Shown here piece by piece: positions 44,065-51,343 of a DNA stretch of 64,000 bases. The translations under genes and the position numbers were made by a program. The stretch's first letter is position 1. Each line of letters opens with the position of its first letter. Below the pieces are notes generated by a model. That model did no database searches and was not told the origin of the DNA. It saw only the letters and a list, made by a program, of their open reading frames with translations. Source of the stretch: Streptomyces sp. NRRL F-2664 (GTDB taxonomy: Bacteria > Actinomycetota > Actinomycetes > Streptomycetales > Streptomycetaceae); assembly GCF_000719345.1 (NCBI RefSeq), contig NZ_JOFX01000004.1:124001-188000 (forward strand), in the 5' to 3' direction.

Positions 44065-44985
44065 ATGCGCCCCGAGAACAGGACCGGGTCGGCGCTCGGC
44101 CCGCTGCCGAAGAGCAGTTGGCGCAGGGCCGGCACGCTGGCATCGCTCGCCCTGGTGATGACGGGAGTGGCCGTCGGGCCCGCCGTCGCACTGGCGCAGA
44201 ACGTACAGACCGCCGAGCGGTTCGGCGCGGCGGCCCCGAGCGGCGGTGACGCCTGCGAACCGGGGTCCGATCATGAGCCCGACCGGCGGCCGGAGTTCGA
44301 CCCGGACCGGGGACCGGACGAGGGCCCGTGGTCGCCGCCCCTCATGGGCCACCCCCATGGTGACGACCGGTGCGAGCCGGGCCGACCCGGACCGACGGGC
44401 CCCACCGGCCCGAGGGGCCCGATGGGAGCCACGGGCGCGGACGGTGCCGATGGCGCGGACGGTGCGACGGGCGCTACGGGTGCCACCGGCGCGGACGGTG
44501 CCACCGGCGCCACCGGGGCTACGGGTGCTGATGGCGCGGACGGTGCGACCGGACCCACGGGTGCGACCGGGGCCACCGGCCCCACCGGGGCTACGGGTGC
44601 CGATGGCGCGGACGGTGCGACCGGACCCACGGGTGCGACCGGGGCCCCGGGTGCCACGGGCGCGACCGGTGCCTCGGGGGCCACCGGTCCTTGCAGCGCC
44701 ATCGACAGCACCGCGCCGTCCAACACCGTGTCGTTCAACGCCGTCCTCACGAACGGCATCGCCTACGCCGGCCGGGCGGCCTCCCCCGGCGGCCTGCCCG
44801 TCTGGCAGGACCTCACCGACGCGGACAACCCGGACTTCCCGTTCGGCAGGGCCTGCGGCATCTCGATCGTCGCCCAGGGCCCGAACTCGTACATCAAGGT
44901 GCTGACGACGGACAAAGGGTCTACCAGACGCACGGCGACACCAACGGCGCAAACTTCGTCTGGGACGAGCCGTGGGTCGAACTGA
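44065..44985 (+). CDS. Secreted collagen-like protein, C-terminus frameshifted
   Basis: A 306-residue product in the annotated frame. A signal peptide is visible at about residues 20-44 ([20 protein letters not shown]). An acidic/proline region follows. Then 35 uninterrupted Gly-X-Y triplets span residues 106-210, mostly GAT, GAD and GPT. The C-terminal globular domain starts at [15 protein letters not shown] and resembles that of the second collagen-like gene at 46495. In the annotated frame it ends in unrelated sequence ([14 protein letters not shown]). In the -1 frame the homologous [20 protein letters not shown] continues to a stop at 45066-45068, so a 1-bp or 4-bp deletion near 44908-44914 is likely. 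GAGAAGGAG lies just upstream of the ATG. Function unknown; the collagenous repeat suggests a triple-helical surface protein. Confidence 0.85.
   Translation: MRPENRTGSALGPLPKSSWRRAGTLASLALVMTGVAVGPAVALAQNVQTAERFGAAAPSGGDACEPGSDHEPDRRPEFDPDRGPDEGPWSPPLMGHPHGDDRCEPGRPGPTGPTGPRGPMGATGADGADGADGATGATGATGADGATGATGATGADGADGATGPTGATGATGPTGATGADGADGATGPTGATGAPGATGATGASGATGPCSAIDSTAPSNTVSFNAVLTNGIAYAGRAASPGGLPVWQDLTDADNPDFPFGRACGISIVAQGPNSYIKVLTTDKGSTRRTATPTAQTSSGTSRGSN
44518..44653. repeat. 72-bp tandem repeat within the collagen-like gene
   Basis: Two near-identical units, 72 bp apart (starting 44518 and 44590), each encoding 24 residues of Gly-X-Y triplets including [17 protein letters not shown]. 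The unit length is a multiple of 9, so copy-number change preserves the triplet phase. Confidence 0.8.
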
Positions 44986-45083
44986 CCCCCGGTCCGACCG
45001 GAACCCTCCGGGGCAAGGACCTCAAGCAGGACTCGCTGCGCAGAACTCCCCTCGACCGCGCCCGCTGACCGCCCTCGCGGCGA

Positions 45084-45123
45084 GGGGCCGGACGCATCCC
45101 GTGCTGTGGATGCGTCCGGCCCC
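45084..45123 (+). terminator. Terminator downstream of the first collagen-like gene
   Basis: Perfect 16-bp GC-rich inverted repeat (45084-45099 with 45108-45123) around an 8-nt loop. It begins 15 bp after the -1-frame stop at 45068 but 98 bp after the annotated stop, which supports the frameshifted reading. It may also serve the convergent glycosyltransferase. Confidence 0.85.
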
Positions 45124-45146
45124 CGGCCGGGGTGCGAGCGGGGGCC

Positions 45147-46259
45147 TCAGGCCACCACCTGGTATTCCGGCCCCAGCTTGGCCAGGGCGAACGCGCGGTT
45201 CTCGACGACCCGTTCGCGCTGGCTCTCCGGAAGGCCGCCCTCCCGCAGGAGGCGGTCGCAGCACTGGAGCGACTCCTCGTACGCGCCGACCCAGTAGGCG
45301 GCGACCGCGAGCTCGTCGAGTGCGCGCCACGCGTACCAGTCGAACTCCACGAACAGGATGTCGTCGGGGCGCGGGATCTGCGCCGCCTGGCGGGCGAACA
45401 GGTACGCGAGCGGGAAACGGCCTTCGAGACGGCACAGGCGCGCGAGGTCGCCGAGTGCCTCGGCCCGCCCGGGGCGGCTCTCATGGGCGCGGAGATAGCG
45501 GTCCATCACCTCGGCCGGCGGGCGCTTGAGGCCCGCCGCGAGCCGCGCCGCGTACAGCCGGGCGCAGAAGACCTCCTCGGCGAAGCCGCCCATGTCCGCC
45601 CGGCGGTCGTAGGCGGCCAGGGACTTCTCCGGCTCACCCGCGTCACGCCAGCTCTGTGCGAGATAGAAGGCATAGCGGGCGTTGTCCGGTTCTTCGGCCA
45701 GCCCCTTTTCGAGGATCCCGGCATCGCGGAGGTACTTCTCCCGGTCGCTCCCGTCGCCCTTGCGGGCTCCGCCCCCGACGACGCGGATGTGGAATCCCTC
45801 GACCACTCCCCGGGTGAAAGGCGCTTCGCAGTCGAGGTACTCGTGCAGCACGCCGACGTATTTCCAGGGCAGGCGGGTGGAGACGAGGGCGGGACGCCAG
45901 TGGATGACCGGCCGGTGGTGGACCGCGACGCCGTACGAATCGAGAGTCAGCTCCGGCATGACGAAACCGGGGTCGACCTCGATCACGTCGTCCGCATCGA
46001 TGAACAGCAGGTAGTCGGCGCTGGAGCGCGCCAGTTCGATGGCCTCGCTGCGGCTGCCGTCGAATCCCTTCCAGGAGCGTTCGTACAGGACTCCGGGAAT
46101 ATCACGGAAGAACTCGCGGATGATCTCCTGGGTGCCGTCCGTCGACCCGGTGTCCACGATCACCCAGGTGTCGATCAAAGGGCGTACGGAGGCGAGACAG
46201 CGCCTGATCACCGCGGCCTCGTTCTTCACGATCATGTTCAGGCAGATTTTTGCTTTCAC
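45147..46259 (-). CDS. Family-2 glycosyltransferase with C-terminal TPR-like region
   Basis: A 370-residue GT2 enzyme. The GT-A fold starts at the N-terminus with CLNMIVKNEAAVIRRCLASV, then VIVDTGSTDGTQE and the nucleotide-sugar/metal motif DADD at residues 88-91. The C-terminal half has tetratricopeptide-like helices (NARYAFYLAQSWRDAGEPEKSLAAY, ALGDLARLCRLEGRFPLAYLFARQ). TPR-bearing GT2 enzymes frequently glycosylate proteins or peptides, e.g. SunS, and GT2 genes also accompany collagen-like BclA proteins in other bacteria. It lies between the two collagen-like genes on the opposite strand; that they are its substrates is inference. GTG 46259 is chosen as the frame's conserved start. Confidence 0.85.
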   Translation of the reverse strand: MKAKICLNMIVKNEAAVIRRCLASVRPLIDTWVIVDTGSTDGTQEIIREFFRDIPGVLYERSWKGFDGSRSEAIELARSSADYLLFIDADDVIEVDPGFVMPELTLDSYGVAVHHRPVIHWRPALVSTRLPWKYVGVLHEYLDCEAPFTRGVVEGFHIRVVGGGARKGDGSDREKYLRDAGILEKGLAEEPDNARYAFYLAQSWRDAGEPEKSLAAYDRRADMGGFAEEVFCARLYAARLAAGLKRPPAEVMDRYLRAHESRPGRAEALGDLARLCRLEGRFPLAYLFARQAAQIPRPDDILFVEFDWYAWRALDELAVAAYWVGAYEESLQCCDRLLREGGLPESQRERVVENRAFALAKLGPEYQVVA

Positions 46260-46494
46260 GGATCCCGTCCACGGTGGTGGTGAAGTCGATCGTGAGGCGA
46301 CCGTAGGGACCGGGTCGGGGGGGTGCAAGGAAGCCACGGGGAGAGCCGCCACCTGGGCCCTCTTGATGGTCCGATGAGATGACTGCTCAGCGAGGCGGTT
46401 CAGCGTGTTCCTGCTCGATGCCGACGATGCATGAGGCGGCCCGTCCGGGCCGATCGCACATCGTTCGATCCGGTTTTCAGAAGGAGCGGCGCAT

Positions 46495-47286
46495 ATGAGC
46501 CCCGTGAACAGGACCAGGTCATCCCTCGGCCCGGTGGCCCGGCGGAGTGCTGTGGTGAGGGGAGGCGCGCTGGCCTCCCTCGCCCTGGTGATGGCGGGCA
46601 TCGCCAGTCCCGCGTTCGCCACCGCCCAGGGTGTCCAGACGGCCGAGACGGTCCGGTCTGCGAGCCCCACCGGCGGAGGTGACTGCACGACGAAGAAGCG
46701 CGCGAACCACGATCCGGCAGCGACGCAAGCCCAGGCCGGCCCACGCGGCGGCGACGACTGCCAGGGCCAGCGGGGCCCGACGGGCCCCCGGGGCCCGCGC
46801 GGCCCGCAGGGCGAGGACGGCCAGGACGGCGCCACCGGTCCGACGGGCCCCACCGGCCCGAGCCTCTGCCTCGACATCGACGCCGTGCGGGACAACGCCG
46901 ACCGCGAGTTCAAGGCGGTCATCCCCGGTGACGGCAACACCTACGCCGGCGTCCGTGAGCTGTCGGCCGGCGGCGCGACGGTGGGCCCGTGGATCTGGTA
47001 CGACCTGACCACCAACCCCATGGGCAACTACCCGGCCGGCGCGTGCGGCGTCGCCATCAGCCACCAGGCCAACCGGCTGGCGGTCGAGGTGGTGACGCAG
47101 ACGGGGCAGATCTGGGAGACCTTCTGCACCGTCAACCCGGGCACCCCCGACACGCTGACCTGCAACGGCGTGTGGACCCTCGATGTGCCCCAGCCCGACC
47201 CGAACGACCCGGACCTGGGCCGCGCGGCCGACGCCCCGCCGCTCCGCCCGATGGACCCCAACCACCTGCCCAAGACGCTCAAGTAG
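46495..47286 (+). CDS. Secreted collagen-like protein, paralogue of the 44065 gene
   Basis: A 263-residue product. A signal peptide lies at about residues 24-43 ([20 protein letters not shown]). The collagen-like block is shorter here: 11 Gly-X-Y triplets at residues 91-123 ([20 protein letters not shown]). The C-terminal domain runs from LCLDIDAVRDNADREFKAV to the end and contains cysteines; it aligns with the domain of the 44065 gene (ACGVAISHQANRLAVEVVTQ versus [20 protein letters not shown]). The N-terminal coding sequence and the upstream region also match the first gene closely, so the pair arose by duplication. AGAAGGAG lies about 10 nt before the ATG. Confidence 0.85.
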   Translation: MSPVNRTRSSLGPVARRSAVVRGGALASLALVMAGIASPAFATAQGVQTAETVRSASPTGGGDCTTKKRANHDPAATQAQAGPRGGDDCQGQRGPTGPRGPRGPQGEDGQDGATGPTGPTGPSLCLDIDAVRDNADREFKAVIPGDGNTYAGVRELSAGGATVGPWIWYDLTTNPMGNYPAGACGVAISHQANRLAVEVVTQTGQIWETFCTVNPGTPDTLTCNGVWTLDVPQPDPNDPDLGRAADAPPLRPMDPNHLPKTLK

Positions 47287-47306
47287 CCGCCAGCCGCTCG
47301 GATCAC

Positions 47307-48119
47307 TCAGTCCGGCCGGTGCTGCGGGCCGCCGAAGTCCGGGCTCGTGAAGTCCGGGGGCGTGTAGCCGGGAACGGACCCCTCCGAGGGGGGTCCGGGA
47401 CTGGTGAAGTCGGGCCGGGTGTACCCCAGACTGGGGATGCGCCCGGCCCCTGGCGTGCGGGGGGTCGGAAAGCCCGGCCCCGCACTCGGGTCGGCCAACG
47501 CGTCGCGCAGGAACGGGATGATGCCGCGCTCCAGCAGAGCGTGCCGCCAGGCCTCGCGGGCCCGTGCCACCTCGTCGGGTACGGCCTCGGTCTCGTCCGC
47601 CGCCACCTCGGTCGCGCTGTTGCGGACAGCCGTGACCAGCAGCCCGATCACGGCGAAGAGCAGGGCGGCCGCGGTCAGCGCTCCGAAGAGCCAACCCGTC
47701 GTCACCATGGTCTGCGCGAAGGCCGGTTCGGGCTCGATCATCTTCAGGATGTAGCCGACAAGCAGGAAAATCAGCATGGCGGTGCCTGCCAGGACCGGTG
47801 CGAGGACCGCGACCACCGCGCTGACGCCTGCACCGCCGCCGCTGCCCCGGTCGTCGTCCGCGTCCCCCGACGCAGCCGGTGCGGAGAGCACCTCGTCGCG
47901 TCGTTCCTCGCGGACCCTGACGTAGTGGCCGTACTCGGCCGCGGCAGCGGCCGCCAGCAGGGCACTGGCGCCCTGGGCCATGGTGCGCAGCTGCTCGGCG
48001 TTCAGCCGCTCGCCGAGGGTGGCGAGCTCGGGCCGTTCGCTCGCGGCGCGCAGGGCCTCGTCTATGAGCCGGTCGAATTCCGGTCGGTCTTCGGTCAGCA
48101 GGTGCGGAGCGCTGGTCAT
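47307..48119 (-). CDS. Membrane protein with proline-rich C-terminal repeats
   Basis: A 270-residue protein. The N-terminal part is helical and charged; two transmembrane segments follow (VSAVVAVLAPVLAGTAMLIF, LFGALTAAALLFAVIGLLVT), with a cytoplasmic helical region after. The C-terminus has repeats of the type Y-T-x-P-D-F-T-S-P. No domain recognised. ATG 48119 is preferred because GGGGG lies 6 nt upstream. It converges on the second collagen-like gene (20-bp gap), but its role there is unknown. Confidence 0.72.
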   Translation of the reverse strand: MTSAPHLLTEDRPEFDRLIDEALRAASERPELATLGERLNAEQLRTMAQGASALLAAAAAAEYGHYVRVREERRDEVLSAPAASGDADDDRGSGGGAGVSAVVAVLAPVLAGTAMLIFLLVGYILKMIEPEPAFAQTMVTTGWLFGALTAAALLFAVIGLLVTAVRNSATEVAADETEAVPDEVARAREAWRHALLERGIIPFLRDALADPSAGPGFPTPRTPGAGRIPSLGYTRPDFTSPGPPSEGSVPGYTPPDFTSPDFGGPQHRPD

Positions 48120-48273
48120 GTGCATCCCCCGATGCTCCGTAGAAGCCGGTTTGCCCGCGTAGACCCGGGTGCCGGCCGAAACGGAGGAGAGCCTGCTACG
48201 GATAGTGCGATGGTAGAGCGCCCACACCACGCCGTGACAGGGGCTTTCCGGAAATACCCCTCTGCGTGAGCTC

Positions 48274-49635
48274 TCAGTCGCTCAGCGGCAGCCGTACGAC
48301 CAGCAGCTTGCCGGCCATCGTCACGCCGCCGTCCATCGCGATGGCGAGCCCGTCCGCGTAGACGTGAGGGCCGTCCACCTCCGGCCCGCGGGAATCGTCG
48401 CCGTCCTCGGTGCCGACCTCCCCGAGCAGGTACGGGATGGGGCTGTGGCCGTGGACGACGCGGTTCCCGCCGTAGGTGTCGAGGAGTTCGCGGACCGCCT
48501 GCGGGCCGGTCTCCTCGTCGCGGAAGGCGAAGCGCTTGGTGAACTTCCGGAAGAGGTCCCAGGTGATGTCGACGTCGCCCCGGTTGAGCAGCTCGTGGAT
48601 CGTGTCGTTGACGTCCTCGATGGAGTCGCCGTAGTCCAGGTAGGCCGTGGTGTCGGAGTGCAGCAGCAGGTGGCCCTCCTCCAGTACGGCCGCGTCCAGC
48701 CGCGACATCCACTGGATGTGCACGTCCTGCAGACGCTCCATGTCGGTGCGCTGGCCGCCGTTGAGCAGCCAGGCCGCCTGGAAGGTGGCGGTACCGGCGC
48801 CTGAGACCACGGGGGTGTCGCCGAACCGCTTGGCGCCGATGAGCAGCAGTTCGTGATTGCCCATCAGGGCCTTGCAGTAGCCGCCGGCGGCGGCCGCTTC
48901 GGCGGACAGCCGCATCACGAGGTCGATGACGCCGATGCCGTCGGGACCGCGGTCGGTGAAGTCGCCGAGGAACCAGAGCCGGGCGTTGCCGGCGGACCAG
49001 CGGCCTTCCGCGTCGATCAGGCCCTGGGCGTGCAGTTCTGCGACGAGTTCGTCGAGGTAGCCGTGGACGTCGCCGACGACGTACAGCGGGCCCGGGCCGG
49101 CGGTGTCCTGTGGGACGTACTGGACCTGCACGGTGTCGCCGGGGCCGCCGAGTGCGCCGCGGCCGATGACGGGGAGGTCCCGGTAGGTCGGGGTGTAGCC
49201 CTCGGGTTCGTCCTCCTCGGGGCCCTGGCTCATGGCCTGCACCGGTTCGGCGTGGGCGCGGGCGCCGACCGGGTCGTCGGAGCCCGTCCCGGCCGGCGCA
49301 GGGTGGCGCTGCCGGTCCTGCGGCCCCGTGTGCGGGTGTTCCTCGCGGCGCGGGTCCTGGCGGGGGTCGTGCCGCGGATCGCGGTGCGCGGCCGGAGCCG
49401 GAGCGGGCGCGGCGGGCGCGGGCGGTGCCGGCGGCTGCGGCGCGTAGCCGGGCTGCCGGGGTACGGAGGCCTGCGCACCGTCCTCGTAGTACGCCGGGTA
49501 CTCGCCGTACACGGGGGTCTCGTCGGGCAGACCGGTGGATACGGCGTACGGCGCGGCGGGTTCGGTGACTGGCACCCGGAAGTCCCGCAGCGTTTCCGTC
49601 CGCATCGCGGGTCCCTGACCGGCCCCCTGAGTCAT
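48274..49635 (-). CDS. Calcineurin-like metallophosphatase with disordered N-terminus
   Basis: A 453-residue protein. The first 180 residues are a Pro/Ala/Arg-rich low-complexity region. The phosphoesterase domain follows with the classic motifs GDVHGYLDEL, LGDFTDRGP, GNHELLL and VVHGHSPIPYL. It is therefore a dimetal phosphatase, possibly on phosphoproteins or nucleotides. ATG 49635 is chosen for GGAGGGG upstream; ATG 49722 would add 29 residues. It lies leftward behind the LacI gene with a hairpin between. Confidence 0.87.
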   Translation of the reverse strand: MTQGAGQGPAMRTETLRDFRVPVTEPAAPYAVSTGLPDETPVYGEYPAYYEDGAQASVPRQPGYAPQPPAPPAPAAPAPAPAAHRDPRHDPRQDPRREEHPHTGPQDRQRHPAPAGTGSDDPVGARAHAEPVQAMSQGPEEDEPEGYTPTYRDLPVIGRGALGGPGDTVQVQYVPQDTAGPGPLYVVGDVHGYLDELVAELHAQGLIDAEGRWSAGNARLWFLGDFTDRGPDGIGVIDLVMRLSAEAAAAGGYCKALMGNHELLLIGAKRFGDTPVVSGAGTATFQAAWLLNGGQRTDMERLQDVHIQWMSRLDAAVLEEGHLLLHSDTTAYLDYGDSIEDVNDTIHELLNRGDVDITWDLFRKFTKRFAFRDEETGPQAVRELLDTYGGNRVVHGHSPIPYLLGEVGTEDGDDSRGPEVDGPHVYADGLAIAMDGGVTMAGKLLVVRLPLSD

Positions 49636-49671
49636 CGACCCCTCCACCACCGTCGCGCTGCCGTACACCTG

Positions 49672-49705
49672 CGGACCCTCCTTGACCTCCGAGGAGGAGG
49701 GTCCG
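49672..49705. terminator. Hairpin between LacI and metallophosphatase genes
   Basis: 10-bp perfect inverted repeat (CGGACCCTCC and its complement) with a 14-nt loop, about 160 bp after the LacI stop. Plausible terminator for the LacI gene, but it overlaps the possible longer N-terminus of the phosphatase. Confidence 0.45.
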
Positions 49706-49866
49706 TGATGTCGTGCGCCCATCATAGGAATGCGGCTCGCGCTGTGTGACGCACCAGGGGTGGTGAATCCTTTGCGGAGCGTATTGTTCCTACCGTTTTC
49801 TCCCGATATGGGCATTGCTGAGATCCTGGACCGATCGCTGATCGGGCCGACCGGACGGTCCGGCGG

Positions 49867-50982
49867 TCAGTCCTGGGCCGGAGATCGGGGCGGGCTGACG
49901 GTCGTTCGGGGCTGCCTGCGCTGCGACGAGGTACGGATGATCAGCTCGGTCGGGACGACCTGCTCGACCGGGCGTCCGGTGTCCACGCCCTCGATCGCGT
50001 CGATGAGCAGCTGGACGACGGCGGTGCCGATCCGGCGCGGTTTGAGGGACAGCGTGGTGATGGGAGGTTCGGTGTTCGCGTACACGGTGGACTCGCTGCA
50101 GCAGACCAGCAGCAGGTCCTCGGGGACGCGCAGGCCGTAACGGCGGGCGGCGGCGAGCAGGTCGGTGCCGTTGGGGTCGAAGAGGCCGTACACGGCGTCC
50201 GGGCGGTCGGGGCGGGCGAGGAGCCGGTCGGCGGCGACCGCACCCGCGCAGGGGTCGTGCGCGGGGTAGGACTCGTAGACGGGGTCCTGGCCGACGCGTT
50301 CGCACCAGTTGAGGTAGGCGGTGGTCGACAGTCGGGTGTAGGTGTCGGTGGTGGTACCGGTCAGCAGCCCGATCCGGCGCGCGCCGGCGGCCGCGAGGTG
50401 GTCGAGCAGGCCGAGCACGGCCGCCTCGTGGTCGTTGTCCACCCAGGCGGTGACGGGGAGCGAGCCGGCGGGGCGGCCGTCGGAGACCACGGGCAGCCCC
50501 TGGCGGACCAGCTCGGTGACGACGGGATCGTGGTCGGAGGGGTCGATGACGACGGTGCCGTCGAGGGCCACGTTGGACCATACGTCGTGGCGGGAGGTGG
50601 CAGGGAGGATGACGAGGGCGTATCCGCGGGCGAGCGCCGCCGACGTGGCGGCCCTGGCCATCTCCGCGAAGTACGCGAATTCGGTGAAGGTGAAAGGTTC
50701 ATCCCCGTACGTGGTCACGGTCAGGCCGAGGAGGCCGGACTTGCCGGTACGGAGGGTGCGGGCGGCTGCCGACGGGCGGTAGCCCAGCCGGTCGGCGACT
50801 TCGCGAACGTGGCGGCGGGTGGCGTCGGGCAGCCGTCCCTTGCCATTGAGCGCGTCGGAGACGGTTGTGATGGAGACGCCCGCCGCGGCGGCCACGTCCC
50901 TGATGCCGGCCCGGCCCTGTCGGCCGGCGGCCCGCCGGGTGGTCTCGGTCCGGCTCACCTGATGCTTCCCTGCTGCTGTCAT
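49867..50982 (-). CDS. LacI-family transcriptional regulator
   Basis: A 371-residue LacI/GalR regulator. The N-terminal helix-turn-helix and hinge are IRDVAAAAGVSITTVSDALNG and DRLGYRPSAAARTLRTG. The periplasmic-binding-type effector domain follows (GLLTGTTTDTYTRLSTTAY, DAVYGLFDPNGTDLLAAARR). It is divergent from the HisC-like gene, and the intergenic palindromes suggest it controls that gene and itself. ATG 50982 marks the start of the conserved domain; no clear Shine-Dalgarno. Confidence 0.9.
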   Translation of the reverse strand: MTAAGKHQVSRTETTRRAAGRQGRAGIRDVAAAAGVSITTVSDALNGKGRLPDATRRHVREVADRLGYRPSAAARTLRTGKSGLLGLTVTTYGDEPFTFTEFAYFAEMARAATSAALARGYALVILPATSRHDVWSNVALDGTVVIDPSDHDPVVTELVRQGLPVVSDGRPAGSLPVTAWVDNDHEAAVLGLLDHLAAAGARRIGLLTGTTTDTYTRLSTTAYLNWCERVGQDPVYESYPAHDPCAGAVAADRLLARPDRPDAVYGLFDPNGTDLLAAARRYGLRVPEDLLLVCCSESTVYANTEPPITTLSLKPRRIGTAVVQLLIDAIEGVDTGRPVEQVVPTELIIRTSSQRRQPRTTVSPPRSPAQD

Positions 50983-51022
50983 GGCGAGCCGATAGTAGGG
51001 CTCGGTGGGGTGGGCGGTCCGG

Positions 51023-51034
51023 GTGCATATGCAC
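51023..51034. promoter_or_regulatory. Palindrome GTGCATATGCAC, candidate LacI operator
   Basis: A 12-bp perfect palindrome 41 bp upstream of the LacI-family gene. LacI family operators are centred palindromes of this kind; autoregulation is inferred. Confidence 0.55.
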
Positions 51035-51214
51035 GCGTTGACAGGCACGTTTCTGCACGGTTCGCCACCCCCAATGACCTTGGAAAGGAAGGGGATTGCT
51101 CGCTCAGGCTGATGTTGGCGCTTGTCGGCGGGACCGGGCATGCCAAAGCGGCGCGGTTTCGGGTGCGTCGCAACTCACCTGCACGAGGGATGCGCGCCAC
51201 GGCGCAGGCCACCG

Positions 51215-51236
51215 GCGCGCGCATATATGCGCGCGC
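51215..51236. promoter_or_regulatory. 22-bp perfect palindrome, candidate operator or structural element
   Basis: Half-site GCGCGCGCATA followed by its exact reverse complement. The core GCATATATGC resembles the GCATATGC core of the palindrome at 51023. It is 108 bp upstream of the aminotransferase start. Its alternating purine-pyrimidine run could also form cruciform or Z-DNA. Confidence 0.6.
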
Positions 51237-51343
51237 TCCCCCGCATTCCAGGCGCCCCCATTCTCGGGAGGGCGGAATCCTCATAAGGTGAGCAGTATTG
51301 AGTCGACGGCGACGTCGTACGGGACGGTCGAGGAGGACCTGCG

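Larger units (their letters stand above)
50983..51343. other. Divergent LacI-aminotransferase intergenic region with two palindromes
   Basis: A 361-bp gap. It contains GTGCATATGCAC near the LacI side and a 22-bp palindrome near the aminotransferase side (both listed separately). No additional gene is apparent; the surrounding sequence looks non-coding. Confidence 0.75.

Noticed and set aside
44271..44759. Minus-strand protein of repeated G-P-V-A-P-x units opposite the collagen-like gene.
   Set aside because: It mirrors the Gly-X-Y repeats on the antisense strand; the plus strand has the signal peptide and the homologous domain.
43779..49866. Integrated mobile element in the accessory region after thiC.
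   Set aside because: No integrase, transposase, transfer gene, tRNA or direct repeat boundary was found; only chromosomal-type genes.
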